Of a stretch of DNA of 49,325 bases, positions 26,217 through 35,779 are shown piece by piece. A model generated the notes under the pieces. That model saw only the letters and a list, made by a program, of their open reading frames with translations. It was not told the DNA's origin and did no database searches. The position numbers were made by a program, and so were the translations under genes. The stretch is from PALSA-1006 sp036171275 (GTDB lineage Bacteria; Pseudomonadota; Gammaproteobacteria; Burkholderiales; Gallionellaceae): positions 1 to 49,325 of the forward strand of contig JAVHQT010000028.1 of the NCBI GenBank assembly GCA_036171275.1, given 5' to 3'. How positions within the stretch are numbered: the stretch's first letter is position 1; every line of letters begins with the position of its first letter.

Positions 26217-27476
26217 TTAATGACTTTCGCTGGCATGCGCATGATCTTCGTCTTGCACCCAAAGTAGATGGGCATCAAGTAATAATCGGTAGCGACTTTC
26301 GTTCGCTTCTAGGCGGGCAATGCCTGCCGTCAATGCGGCTTCAAGTGCCAAACGACGCGCGTTGAGTGTTTCAGATAAGCTACTTTCGCCAAGGGTGTAT
26401 GCGCGTGTCACTAATTCTGCATGTTTGCCGAAATTATCTGCGGTTTGTTGCGCTTGTTGCCAGGATTGAAAACTGCTGACGGCTTGAGTATAAACGGCAA
26501 AAATGTCCCCTTCCAGTTTTTGCCCTAACGCTTCTGCGCGCTGCCTTGCCAATTCAACTTGCAGTTCTGCCTGCTCGGCATGGGCACTTCTCACGCCTGA
26601 AGAAAGCGGAATGGAGAGGAAAATGCCCGCCACTTTTTCGTTGCCACTCATTTCATTTGAGAAACGCAAGCCTAGAGTCGGGTCGGGCATTTGGTCAGCG
26701 CGCAGGCGTTCTGCGATTTGTTGCTGATAAACTAGCTCTGCTTGAGCTAATGCAAGTTCATGATTATCCTCAAGTATTTTAGCTTTCCAAAAAGACAAAC
26801 TCCGCACAACCGCGACAGGAAGGGTTACGGTGATCAATTCGGAAGTATGAATGAGGGGAAATTGCCGTTGCAAATCAGCACTAGCCAGTTCAACACGTAA
26901 TTGCGCTTGTTTTAACGATACGCTTGCTTGCAGATTAGCTTCATGTGCTTGATTTAATTCCATTTTTGGTGCGTCACCCGCTTTAAATCGTTTCTCGGTC
27001 AGCGTTTCTTGCTGTTGCAAAATATCCAGCTGCTGTTGCCATTGTGTGACTTGCATTTGTTCGCGCTGCCAGTTAAACCAAAAATGCAACAAATTGCGCC
27101 CCGCTTCATGGCGTGCATCGCCCAAGGCGAGTTGCGCACGACTCACGCCCTGTTCACCGATCCGCGCATCAATCTGACTTTTGTTTGGCAACCGAAAAGG
27201 TCGCTCTAGCGAAATATCCCATTCATTCATGCTTTGGTTGGATTGATTGATGCGCCGCTGCGCCATGCCCGCTTTAAGGTTAAATTCATACACGCCATTT
27301 TGTAAGCGGCGTTGATTGAGTTGTTCAATTTTGATGCCAGTCTGAGCATTTCTGACGAAAAGATGCTGATTCAAGGCTGCATCAACTTGTTGATGAGGCG
27401 GCAGATCTGCAAAAAAAACATCGTCTGCCAGCGCCGAAGTCGTTACCAAGGCAAGGACTACGAACATGAATTTCAT
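26217..27476 (-). CDS. Outer-membrane channel of a heavy-metal RND efflux system (CzcC-like)
   Basis: A 419-residue TolC-superfamily protein with a signal peptide (MKFMFVVLALVTTSALA, cut before DDVFFADL). Long heptad-rich helices repeat twice, as in other outer-membrane efflux proteins (EARHEAGRNLLHFWF-type segments near 120-230, then LQVELARQRAEALGQKLEG). The C-terminus is rich in His and acidic residues (DEDHAHASESH), perhaps binding metal. It is the last gene of the czcB-czcA-DUF3240-czcC unit, its ATG overlapping the preceding stop. It forms the exit duct for the RND pump. Confidence 0.85.
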   Translation of the reverse strand: MKFMFVVLALVTTSALADDVFFADLPPHQQVDAALNQHLFVRNAQTGIKIEQLNQRRLQNGVYEFNLKAGMAQRRINQSNQSMNEWDISLERPFRLPNKSQIDARIGEQGVSRAQLALGDARHEAGRNLLHFWFNWQREQMQVTQWQQQLDILQQQETLTEKRFKAGDAPKMELNQAHEANLQASVSLKQAQLRVELASADLQRQFPLIHTSELITVTLPVAVVRSLSFWKAKILEDNHELALAQAELVYQQQIAERLRADQMPDPTLGLRFSNEMSGNEKVAGIFLSIPLSSGVRSAHAEQAELQVELARQRAEALGQKLEGDIFAVYTQAVSSFQSWQQAQQTADNFGKHAELVTRAYTLGESSLSETLNARRLALEAALTAGIARLEANESRYRLLLDAHLLWVQDEDHAHASESH

Positions 27477-27784
27477 GCCAACCTCCCAAATTCAATCACC
27501 GGTGAAATCCAATAGGCAATAAAGGGATTGGGCTCTTGAAGTTTTAAATGCTGCAAGAGCAGGTGCGCGTTATCCAAATTCATCACAGAACGAATTTCCA
27601 CGCGTTCAGTGCGTCCGCGAACTTGCTCTTTGACAGTGGGCAGATGATTGTTTTGGCTATGACCTTCAATCTGATTACAGGAAAAAGCATGCACCCATTC
27701 TGGATGTTCGAGTAAGTGATCAATCATTCGTTCTTCTAATGATTGATGACACACCAGCGTCAGGCAACAATTATGGTCTTTCAT
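27473..27784 (-). CDS. DUF3240 family protein
   Basis: A 103-residue protein beginning MKDHNCCLTLVCHQSLEER, with LLEHPEWVHAFSC and VKEQVRGRTERVEI. This is the pattern of DUF3240, a small PII-like fold family typically encoded beside CzcA/CusA-type metal pumps. It overlaps the end of czcA by 14 bases and the start of czcC by 4, so its translation is tied to both. The Cys pair and several His residues could bind metal, and a regulatory or sensing role in efflux is likely but unproven. Confidence 0.75.
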   Translation of the reverse strand: MKDHNCCLTLVCHQSLEERMIDHLLEHPEWVHAFSCNQIEGHSQNNHLPTVKEQVRGRTERVEIRSVMNLDNAHLLLQHLKLQEPNPFIAYWISPVIEFGRLA

Positions 27785-30700
27785 GGAGACGTCTTTCTTT
27801 ATTTTCGATACCGAAACGGCGATACAAAATGGGCAACATAATCAGCGTTAATAAAGTTGAACTGATCAAGCCGCCGGTTACCACAATGGCTAAAGGTTTC
27901 TGGATTTCAGAGCCAGGCCCGTGGGCAAAAAGTAACGGTAATAAACCAAACGCGGTAATACTGGCGGTCATTAACACCGGACGCAAGCGGCGTTTCGCGC
28001 CTTCCGTGACCACTGTGGTAATGTCCAAGCCTCGACTGTGTAGCTGATTGAAATAAGATACCATCACCACACCATTGAGTACGGCGATGCCGAGCAGTGC
28101 AATAAAGCCCACCGAGGCAGGCACGGACATATATTCACCGCTCAACCAAAGCGCGAACACCCCGCCAATCAGCGCAAACGGGATATTGGTCAGTACTAGA
28201 ACGGCTTGTCGCACCGAGCCAAAGGTGGCGAATAACAACAAGAAAATCAGCCCTAAGGCAATCGGCACGACCACGGATAAACGCGCGGCGGCGCGTTGTT
28301 GATTCTCAAATTGCCCACCCCAAGTGATGTTGTAACCAGCCGGTAACTGAATTTGCGCGGCCACGGCTGCCTTTGCTTCATCAACAAAGCCGACCAAATC
28401 TCGTCCGCGCACATTGGTTTGCACAACAACCATACGTTGCCCATTTTCTCGATCCACTTTCACCGGTCCATCGGTTCGTTCCAGTTGTGCAACGACCGAA
28501 AGGGGTACGCTTTGTCCATTGCTTAGCGGCAAGGTTAAAGCCGAAAATAAGGCGGGTGATTGCTGAACTTCGGCTTCGCCGCGAATTAATAGTGGCGTGC
28601 GCCGACCTTCTTCTATCACAAAGCCAATTTGACGACCTTCAACTTGCGTGCGTAAAGAATTGCTAATGTCATCGATACTCAAGCCCAACCGTCCTGCCGC
28701 CAAACGATCAATCACCACACGGTAATATTGCACGCCATCATTTTTAACTGTGTAAGCGTCTTCACTGCCTTTGATTCCTTCAATAATGCTGACCATTTTG
28801 TCTGATACGGTGGTTAAATTCTCTAAATCTGTACCAAAAATTTTAATCGCCACATCACCGCGCGAACCTGTCAACATTTCCGAAACACGCATGGCAATCG
28901 GTTGAGTAAAGCTAAAGTCTAAGCCCGGAAAATTGACCATCACTTTGCGAATTTCATCAATCAGCGCCGCTTTATCTGTCATGCGCCATTCCGCTTGCGG
29001 CTTAAGCACGAGAAAATTATCAGTTTCATTCAAACCCATCGGGTCGAGTCCCAACTCGTCCGCGCCGGCCCTTGAAATAATACTTTTCACCTCAGGTACG
29101 GCTTTTAAAATTGCCGCTTGTACGCGCTTATCCATTTCAGCTGATTGTGCGAGATTGATTGAAGGCAATTTACTGGTTTGCATGATGATATCGCCTTCAT
29201 CCAGCTCCGGCATAAACGTCTTGCCAATAAAACTATAAATAACCAATGTAATCAACAACATAGAAACAGCGCTTATCAAGACACGACCTTCATTCGCCAA
29301 GGCTTTGGTGAGCAGCGGAAAATAAATTTGCTGCGCTTTGCGTACTAACCACGGTTCATCGTGATTGGCGGTTGCAATCAAAAACGAGGAGATCATTGGA
29401 ATGACCGTGAGCGACAACAGGAGTGAGGCAGCCAAAGCAAAAACGATCGTGAGTGCCACAGGAATAAACAACTTCCCTTCCAGCCCTTGCAGCGTGATCA
29501 ACGGTAAAAAGACGATGATAATAATGACGACACCGGCTGCCACCGGGGTAATCACCTCTTTAACCGCACGGTATAAAACATGCAAATAAGGAATGTGATC
29601 ACGTCGGTTTGCCAGATGACTAATGATGTTTTCAACCACCACCACCGAGGCATCGACCAGCATTCCAATGGCAATGGCTAAGCCGCCCAAACTCATTAAA
29701 TTGGCGGACATGCCAAATTGTCGCATCAAAATAAAGGTCAGCAGCACCGCCAACGGCAGCGTTAAGGCAACAACCAAGGCTGCGCGCAAATTGCCCAAAA
29801 ACAAAACCAGCAAAATAACCACTAAAACGATAGCTTCGGTAAGCGCCTTTGAGACCGTGCCAATCGCCCGATCGACCAGCGTTCCACGATCATAAAATAC
29901 CTGAGTGGTAACCCCTTTTGGCAAAATTGGCGCCAATTCTTTAAGTTTTGCATTCACAGCAGCAACTACTTTTTGCGCATTCGCGCCGCGCAAACCCAGT
30001 ACCAAGCCTTCAACGGCTTCCGCTTTGCCATCTTTGGTAACCGTACCATAACGTGTCAGACTACCCATGCGCACTTGGGCCACATCGCTGACGCGAATCG
30101 GACTGCCATTGGGACTTGCGATGACGATATTACCGACGTCTTGCAAAGTTTTAATACTTCCTTCTGCACGCACCAACAAGGCTTCATCACCATCGCTCAA
30201 CCGCCCTGCCCCGTCGTTACGATTATTGGCTTCCACCGCTTGTTGCAGCATAGCCATGGATAAACCGTGCGAAGCTAACGCAGTATGATTGGGCACGATT
30301 TCAAAACTACGCGCCAAGCCACCAAGCGAATTCACGTCAGCCACGCCGATTAAGGTGCGCAATGCGGGGCGAATCGTCCAATCTAAAATCGTGCGTCGCT
30401 GCTCTAAGGAATAGCCCTCCCCTTCCACGGTAAACATGAACATTTCACCGAGGGGCGTGGTAATTGGTGCCAAGCCGCCGCCCACGCCGGAAGGTAAATC
30501 ACGCAGCGCATTATTGAGCCGTTCGGTCACCTGTTGTCGTGCCCAATAAATATCCGTTCCATCATTAAAATCAATGGTGATATCGGCAATAGCATATTTA
30601 GAAATGGAGCGCATAAGCCGTTGATTCGGAATGCCGAGCATTTCCAATTCAATCGGCGTGACAATGCGCGCCTCAACCTCTTCCGGTGTCATTCCCGGCG

Positions 30701-30857
30701 CTTTCATAATCAACTTCACTTGCGTGGTGGACACATCAGGAAACGCGTCAATCGGTAACTCACGAAAGGAAATGATGCCCGCGCCGATCATCATCAGCGT
30801 CATTACGCCGACAAGTAACCGCTGCGTCAGTGCAAATTCAACCAGTTTGGTTAACAT
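27771..30857 (-). CDS. Heavy-metal RND efflux pump, inner-membrane subunit (CzcA/CusA family)
   Basis: A 1028-residue HME-RND transporter with twelve membrane segments in two halves. The N-terminus FRELPIDAFPDVSTTQVKL is typical of the family. TM4 carries GMLVDASVVVVENI, with the Asp needed for proton transfer. TM10-12 give GGVFALWLSGEYMSVPASVGFIALLGIAVLNGVVMVSY and a C-terminal segment ending LIMLPILYRRFG. The pump exports divalent cations or Cu/Ag using the proton gradient. The exact metal cannot be set from sequence alone. It is preceded by the adaptor gene and followed by DUF3240 and the outer-membrane channel. Confidence 0.93.
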   Translation of the reverse strand: MLTKLVEFALTQRLLVGVMTLMMIGAGIISFRELPIDAFPDVSTTQVKLIMKAPGMTPEEVEARIVTPIELEMLGIPNQRLMRSISKYAIADITIDFNDGTDIYWARQQVTERLNNALRDLPSGVGGGLAPITTPLGEMFMFTVEGEGYSLEQRRTILDWTIRPALRTLIGVADVNSLGGLARSFEIVPNHTALASHGLSMAMLQQAVEANNRNDGAGRLSDGDEALLVRAEGSIKTLQDVGNIVIASPNGSPIRVSDVAQVRMGSLTRYGTVTKDGKAEAVEGLVLGLRGANAQKVVAAVNAKLKELAPILPKGVTTQVFYDRGTLVDRAIGTVSKALTEAIVLVVILLVLFLGNLRAALVVALTLPLAVLLTFILMRQFGMSANLMSLGGLAIAIGMLVDASVVVVENIISHLANRRDHIPYLHVLYRAVKEVITPVAAGVVIIIIVFLPLITLQGLEGKLFIPVALTIVFALAASLLLSLTVIPMISSFLIATANHDEPWLVRKAQQIYFPLLTKALANEGRVLISAVSMLLITLVIYSFIGKTFMPELDEGDIIMQTSKLPSINLAQSAEMDKRVQAAILKAVPEVKSIISRAGADELGLDPMGLNETDNFLVLKPQAEWRMTDKAALIDEIRKVMVNFPGLDFSFTQPIAMRVSEMLTGSRGDVAIKIFGTDLENLTTVSDKMVSIIEGIKGSEDAYTVKNDGVQYYRVVIDRLAAGRLGLSIDDISNSLRTQVEGRQIGFVIEEGRRTPLLIRGEAEVQQSPALFSALTLPLSNGQSVPLSVVAQLERTDGPVKVDRENGQRMVVVQTNVRGRDLVGFVDEAKAAVAAQIQLPAGYNITWGGQFENQQRAAARLSVVVPIALGLIFLLLFATFGSVRQAVLVLTNIPFALIGGVFALWLSGEYMSVPASVGFIALLGIAVLNGVVMVSYFNQLHSRGLDITTVVTEGAKRRLRPVLMTASITAFGLLPLLFAHGPGSEIQKPLAIVVTGGLISSTLLTLIMLPILYRRFGIENKERRLHERP

Positions 30858-31030
30858 TAAAAAACCTTTAATCTATAAAAAACATCAAATTAAACAATAA
30901 GTTATGCAAAAAATGTGAGCAGAGTAAGACTGACTTAGCGCTTTCCTATCTTTGTTTTAGCCGGCATTCATTGAGATTGATTCTCTTCAGGTTAAAACTG
31001 GCGAATCAAAAATCTGCGGCGCAAAACCAT

Positions 31031-32128
31031 TTATTGCGCGCTGCCAATTCCCATCAATTGCGCTTTTAAAGCGGAAACACCTTGCACCGCAACCGCTTCT
31101 TGACCGGTTAATTTGGCACTAATCAGCGTCATTTGATCACTTTCGTGCAACACCTTCGCTGGCACACTGCGAAAACCTGTGCGAGTCTCAACAAACAAAA
31201 TGATTTGTCCGGCAACCCGCGCTAACGCAGCATTAGGCACATTCCACTGATAGCGGTTTTGCGTTTGTGTATCAATGGTCGCTTCAAGATATTGCCCTGG
31301 ACGCAGATTTTGCGCGCCTTTGGTAATCAGCACTCGCAACAAAATAGTTTGGTTGCCACCGCTCAAGCTATGGCCAATAGCCGTTAATTTACCGGACGCT
31401 GCGTAGCCGCGCACATTGACGGTCGCCCCGACTTTAAGCCCTTGTGTTTTAGCTAAAGGCGCTTGAATTTCCAAGTTTAAAGGGTTGATTTTGGCAACTT
31501 TAAACAGTGGGACTGCCGCCTCTAAACGCTGACCAGCACTAGCGGTTTTCTCTAAAATCACACCAGAAATCGGCGAGATAACCGATAACAAACTATTTAA
31601 ATTTCCTTCTCTTTGCAATTTGGCAATAGCTTCATCAGAAAGTCCGGCTAACCGTAATACCTGCTTGCGCTCATTAAACGCAGCACTGGTTTCACGATAT
31701 TGGCTTTGAGTAGCGCGAAAGCGACTTTCGGAAATAATCCCGTCTTGCCAAAGTTTTTCGTCGCGCGCCATATTATCTTCAGCCAATTGCATTTGAGTTG
31801 CCGCCTGAAGCAAGCCGCGCTGCGCCTCAACCAAAGCAGGACTTTGCAAGGTTGCCAGCACTTGGCCGCGTGCAACCGTATCACCGACCCCAACCAAAGT
31901 TTGCTCCACCATGGCCGATAGTGGCGTACTAACGGTAAAAAGTTGATTGGCTGGAATCACCACCAGAGCGGGCAAACCTGCTAATTCACCTTGCTGTTTA
32001 GCGGGCAGCATGACCGTTTTTATTCCCAAAGTGAGTTTTTGTTGGGCGCTGAGCACTAAATCTTGGGCAGCAAGTGCGGAGGCGGCACTGCTCATCGCCA
32101 GTAAAAACAACAGCCAGTTTTTCTTCAT
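31031..32128 (-). CDS. RND efflux periplasmic adaptor subunit (CzcB-like)
   Basis: A 365-residue membrane-fusion protein with signal sequence MKKNWLLFLLAMSSAASALA. It has the two half-motifs of a lipoyl (barrel-sandwich) domain (VSTPLSAMVEQTLVGVGDTVARGQVLATLQ; ISPISGVILEKTASAGQRLE) around a helical hairpin, then beta-barrel and membrane-proximal parts. It links pump and outer-membrane channel. First gene of the efflux operon: GGAG lies nine bases before the ATG, and a palindrome lies 24-39 bases upstream. It lacks the His/Met-rich N-terminal metal-binding extension of some CusB/CzcB proteins. Confidence 0.88.
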   Translation of the reverse strand: MKKNWLLFLLAMSSAASALAAQDLVLSAQQKLTLGIKTVMLPAKQQGELAGLPALVVIPANQLFTVSTPLSAMVEQTLVGVGDTVARGQVLATLQSPALVEAQRGLLQAATQMQLAEDNMARDEKLWQDGIISESRFRATQSQYRETSAAFNERKQVLRLAGLSDEAIAKLQREGNLNSLLSVISPISGVILEKTASAGQRLEAAVPLFKVAKINPLNLEIQAPLAKTQGLKVGATVNVRGYAASGKLTAIGHSLSGGNQTILLRVLITKGAQNLRPGQYLEATIDTQTQNRYQWNVPNAALARVAGQIILFVETRTGFRSVPAKVLHESDQMTLISAKLTGQEAVAVQGVSALKAQLMGIGSAQ

Positions 32129-32507
32129 TCACTGAATCTCCATAATCGTTGGACTAGAATTCTAATCGTTTTCATGCGTATTCTTTTTTCATATTGCCAG
32201 CAAAGTGACCCGAAAGCGAAGTCGCGCGCCGAATTTTAAGGAAGCACAGGTTGATTCCATTCATGATGAGCGATTCGATTCTCGGAAAGTACATTGCCGA
32301 GCCAAAATAAAAAAATGATATTAATCAATCACTTAGATAACATTCTATCTGGGTACTTCTGTGTTTATCGAAGCGCTTTGAGCGAAGGATTAATTGAATC
32401 GGTGATGCCTTAATGCGGGTTGTGACTGCCCAAACTTTTTAGAGTTCCTCAGTTGTGAAATTAAATAGGTAGAATGCGCCCTCCAAAAATTTACCTTAAA
32501 GGTTTGT
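32129..32507. other. Intergenic region between the efflux operon and ylqF
   Basis: Divergent promoter region. Apart from the palindrome at 32152-32167, nothing is recognised. TAGAAT near 32471 could be the -10 box for ylqF, but no good -35 lies at the right distance. Confidence 0.4.
32152..32167. promoter_or_regulatory. Palindrome upstream of the metal-efflux operon
   Basis: GACTAGAATTCTAATC is a near-perfect 16-bp palindrome with the core TAGAATTCTA. It lies 24 bases before the czcB start, a position suited to a metal-responsive repressor or activator. No regulator gene is adjacent. Confidence 0.35.
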
Positions 32508-33398
32508 ATGGCTATTCAATGGTTTCCTGGTCACATGACCTCTGCGCGCAAAAAAGCGTCTGAAACAATGGAGCGTATCGACGTGGTTGTCGAAGTGCTT
32601 GATGCACGCATTCCGGCCGCGGGCAGCAATCCACTGATTCGCGAATTACGTGAACATCGGCAGCGTCCATGTCTAAAAGTGCTCAACAAAGCCGATTTAG
32701 CTGACCCAGTGGCAACGCAGGCTTGGTTAACTTATTTTAATCAACAAGCCCATGTGCAAGCGGTGGCGCTGTCTTGCAAAAAAGCCGGTGACGCAGCAAA
32801 AATTCCTAATTTATGCCTCAAGCTAGCGCCGCATCGCGGCAGCACAATTAAACCTTTGCGCATCTTGATTATGGGCATTCCAAATGTCGGCAAATCCACC
32901 TTAATGAATGCGCTGCTGAAACGTCGGGTCGCGGCAGTGGGCGACGAACCCGCGGTGACTAAAAACCAGCAAAGTTTTGACTTAAGCGACACCCTGACCT
33001 TGATTGACACGCCCGGATTAATGTGGCCAAAAATTGAGCATGATTCCGATGGATTGATGCTGGCGGCAAGCCACGCCATTGGCCGCAATGCCGTGATTGA
33101 TGAAGAAGTTGCAGCGTTTTTAGGGAATATTTTATTAAATCATTATCCAATGCTTGCGACTGAACGTTATGGCTGCGTAACTGCAGGCATGGATGGTTTT
33201 CATTTAATTGAGGCAGTGGCGAATCGGCGCAACTATCGCTTAAAAGGCGGCACACTGGATTTAGAAAAAGCGGCTTTAACCCTGCTACAAGATTATCGTG
33301 ATGGCGTTTTAGGCCGCATCAGTTTGGAAACACCCGAAACACGTGCCGCGATGTTGGCGCACGCACACGCAACAAAGCCAGCAGCGGCAACAACATAA
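32508..33398 (+). CDS. ylqF: Ribosome biogenesis GTPase YlqF/RbgA
   Basis: A 296-residue circularly permuted GTPase. The G motifs appear in the order G4 (NKADLAD, about residue 64), G1 (GIPNVGKST, about 124), and G3 (DTPGLMWP, about 168). The N-terminus (IQWFPGHMTSARKKASE) is the family hallmark. In Bacillus this protein matures the large ribosomal subunit. Single gene, converging with slmA across eight bases. Confidence 0.92.
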   Translation: MAIQWFPGHMTSARKKASETMERIDVVVEVLDARIPAAGSNPLIRELREHRQRPCLKVLNKADLADPVATQAWLTYFNQQAHVQAVALSCKKAGDAAKIPNLCLKLAPHRGSTIKPLRILIMGIPNVGKSTLMNALLKRRVAAVGDEPAVTKNQQSFDLSDTLTLIDTPGLMWPKIEHDSDGLMLAASHAIGRNAVIDEEVAAFLGNILLNHYPMLATERYGCVTAGMDGFHLIEAVANRRNYRLKGGTLDLEKAALTLLQDYRDGVLGRISLETPETRAAMLAHAHATKPAAATT

Positions 33399-33406
33399 CA
33401 CCCTGA

Positions 33407-34018
33407 TTATAAAGAATTATTATTCTTCAACAAAAATTGCGAACCTGAAAGCAACGCCCATTGTTGTGGCCACTGAGCCAAAGGATCTCGCGTGAAACCA
33501 CTTTTGGCAAATTGTTGCCATCGCCCCAGCACATAGCACACTAAAACATTGGCTTGCGCGCCAACCTCGGTTTGCGCCGGCAACACACCTTGCGACACAG
33601 CGATACGCAAAGCTTGTTTGAGCGTGGTTTCAATTCGGTCTAAAAACTGGTTAATGCGCAGTTGTAAGCGCTGGTTTTCATTCACTAAAGCATCGCCGAT
33701 CAACACCCGCGTCATCCCGCGATTCTTTTTCGCGAAAGCCAATAACAACGCCAAAATGGCTTCAGCTTGTTTTAAACCATCGGTTTCATCAGAATTGATT
33801 TTATTCACCAAGCTAAAAATGGTTTGCTCAATAAATTCAATTAAGCCATCAAACATTTGCGCTTTACTGGCGAAATGTCGGTACAGCGCCGCCTCAGAAA
33901 TATCCAGCTTGGCTGCCAAGGCGGCAGTGGTAATTTTGTCGCATTTTGGTTGTTCCAACATCTCGGCAATCGTTTGCATAATTTGCAATTTACGTTCACC
34001 TACTTTTGCAGTTGCCAT
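33407..34018 (-). CDS. slmA: Nucleoid occlusion factor SlmA
   Basis: A 203-residue TetR-family DNA-binding protein that stops FtsZ ring assembly over the nucleoid. It shows an N-terminal HTH (TTAALAAKLDISEAALYRHFASKAQMFDGLIEF), the core of the SlmA family, and a C-terminal dimer domain with VCYVLGRWQQFAKSGF. The start is placed at the ATG at 34018, preceded by GGAGAG, because an upstream in-frame ATG (34048) would overlap the previous gene and lacks a ribosome-binding site. It follows argB and the HAD phosphatase, an order seen in several proteobacteria. Confidence 0.92.
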   Translation of the reverse strand: MATAKVGERKLQIMQTIAEMLEQPKCDKITTAALAAKLDISEAALYRHFASKAQMFDGLIEFIEQTIFSLVNKINSDETDGLKQAEAILALLLAFAKKNRGMTRVLIGDALVNENQRLQLRINQFLDRIETTLKQALRIAVSQGVLPAQTEVGAQANVLVCYVLGRWQQFAKSGFTRDPLAQWPQQWALLSGSQFLLKNNNSL

Positions 34019-34031
34019 TTTATTCTCTCCG

Positions 34032-34667
34032 TTAAGCCCGCCAAACACGGGGCAAATCCCTTATATTTTGCACCTGAACATCGACAAAACTCGGACGTCG
34101 TAAGGTTTTGCTCAGCCAAATTGTTTGCATTCCCAGTCTTTTCGCCATGCGCAAATTATCGGCGCTATCTTCCACCATCACGCATTGCGCAGGGTGTAGC
34201 CGCTGTTGTCGCAGCAACTTTTGATAGCCTTGCCAATGCGGTTTTGGCTGATAGCTGGCGTCTTCGATTGAAAAAATTTCTTCAAATAAATCAAGTACTT
34301 GTAAAATCTTAAGCACCGCAATTGCATAGTGGCGCGGCGCATTGGTAAAGACGATTTTTTGACCGGCTAACTGACGCAGCACAGAGCGCAAACCCGGCTG
34401 CCGAATGACCCTATCCGGCAAATCGGTAAACAGGTGCGTGTGCCATAAAAAATGATCAGGATCAATCGCATGATGGCGCACCAAGCCGCTTAAAGTTGCG
34501 CCGTAACGTAGCCAATAATGGCTGCGAAGTGCATCCGCTGCCGCTTCGTCCAGCTGCAGATGCGTTTGCAGATACCTTGTCATACTTCGATTAATCTGAG
34601 GAAAAATATGCGGCGTCGCATCGTGCAAGGTGTTATCGAGATCAAAAATCCAGGTGCGCTGACTCAT
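34032..34667 (-). CDS. HAD-family pyrimidine 5'-nucleotidase-like phosphatase
   Basis: A 211-residue HAD hydrolase. Motif I is FDLDNTLHD (residues 8-16), motif II is FTNAPRHYA (Thr), motif III is the Lys of YQPKPHWQGY, and motif IV is VMVEDSADN. It belongs to the pyrimidine 5'-nucleotidase subgroup (YrfG/SDT1-like), which dephosphorylates nucleotides. It sits between argB and slmA, with the slmA start 14 bases after its stop. The substrate is inferred from subgroup only. Confidence 0.85.
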   Translation of the reverse strand: MSQRTWIFDLDNTLHDATPHIFPQINRSMTRYLQTHLQLDEAAADALRSHYWLRYGATLSGLVRHHAIDPDHFLWHTHLFTDLPDRVIRQPGLRSVLRQLAGQKIVFTNAPRHYAIAVLKILQVLDLFEEIFSIEDASYQPKPHWQGYQKLLRQQRLHPAQCVMVEDSADNLRMAKRLGMQTIWLSKTLRRPSFVDVQVQNIRDLPRVWRA

Positions 34668-34806
34668 TTTGCCAATCGAGAAGGCGTGAGCCCTTCGGCC
34701 AGTTTAAAGATACTTTGTTGAAAAATAAATGGAATCCATCTCATTGCATCAAGCCTGACCAATACCCTTGAACAGGTTCGGAAAAAGACGCGTGGACTGA
34801 CTGACC

Positions 34807-35691
34807 TCACTTGCTTTTAATCAACGTGCCCACGCCTTCCTCAGTCAAAATCTCCAGCAACAAAGCATGTTCGACGCGACCATCGATAATATGCACCGAG
34901 CGCACACCGCTGCGTGCCGCGTCCAATGCTGAGGAGATTTTGGGCAACATTCCGCCGGACAAGGTGCCATCCGCCACCAACTCATCAATTTGTTTGGGTG
35001 TCAGGCCGGTTAGCAAATCACCCTCTTTACTCAACACGCCAGGCGTATTGGTGAGCAGGACTAGTTTTTCAGCATTCAAAACTTCAGCCAATTTCCCAGC
35101 CACCACGTCGGCGTTGATATTCAGTGTTTCGCCGTCGGGTGAAACGCCAATCGGCGCAATGACAGGAATAAAATCACCGGAATCGAGAAAAGTGATGATA
35201 CTGGGATCAATTTTACTGATATCACCGACCAGACCAATATCTAACATTGCGCCGGGTTCATCGATGCTTTCCAACAACAGTTTTTCCGCACGGATAAAAG
35301 CACCATCCTGCCCGGTCAGTCCCACCGCTTTGCCACCGAAACGGTTGATTAGATTAACAATATCTTTATTCACTTTACCTAGTACCATTTCCACCACATC
35401 CATGGTTTCGGCATCGGTGACGCGCATTCCTTGCACAAAATGACCTTGTTTACCGACTTTTTTCAGCAAATCGTTTATTTGCGGGCCGCCGCCATGCACC
35501 ACCACTGGGTTCATGCCGACCAGTTTCAGCAACACGACGTCGCGCGCAAACCCCTGCTGCAATTTTGGATCGGTCATCGCATTGCCACCATATTTAATCA
35601 CAATGGTTTTATGGAAAAAACGTTGGATGTATGGCAAAGCTTCGGACAAGGTTTGCGCTTTTTGCGCAGCACTGGCAATGGTTAATGGCAT
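34807..35691 (-). CDS. argB: Acetylglutamate kinase
   Basis: A 294-residue amino-acid kinase performing the second step of arginine synthesis, phosphorylating N-acetylglutamate. Visible are the phosphate-binding VIKYGGNAMTD, VVVHGGGPQINDLLKKVG, the substrate segment LNINADVVAGKLAEVL, and LLTNTPGVL, followed by GGMLPKISSALDAARSGVRSVHIIDGR. The N-terminal helix (AAQKAQTLSEALPYIQRFF) suggests the arginine-inhibited hexameric type. Other arg genes are not in the window. Confidence 0.95.
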   Translation of the reverse strand: MPLTIASAAQKAQTLSEALPYIQRFFHKTIVIKYGGNAMTDPKLQQGFARDVVLLKLVGMNPVVVHGGGPQINDLLKKVGKQGHFVQGMRVTDAETMDVVEMVLGKVNKDIVNLINRFGGKAVGLTGQDGAFIRAEKLLLESIDEPGAMLDIGLVGDISKIDPSIITFLDSGDFIPVIAPIGVSPDGETLNINADVVAGKLAEVLNAEKLVLLTNTPGVLSKEGDLLTGLTPKQIDELVADGTLSGGMLPKISSALDAARSGVRSVHIIDGRVEHALLLEILTEEGVGTLIKSK

Positions 35692-35779
35692 CTCAATCTC
35701 CCTTAAAAAGTGGCGCGCATTCTACACAGAAGCCCCTGAATTCGTCAGCGAAATTGCTGCACCGCCTGCGGTTTTTAAG

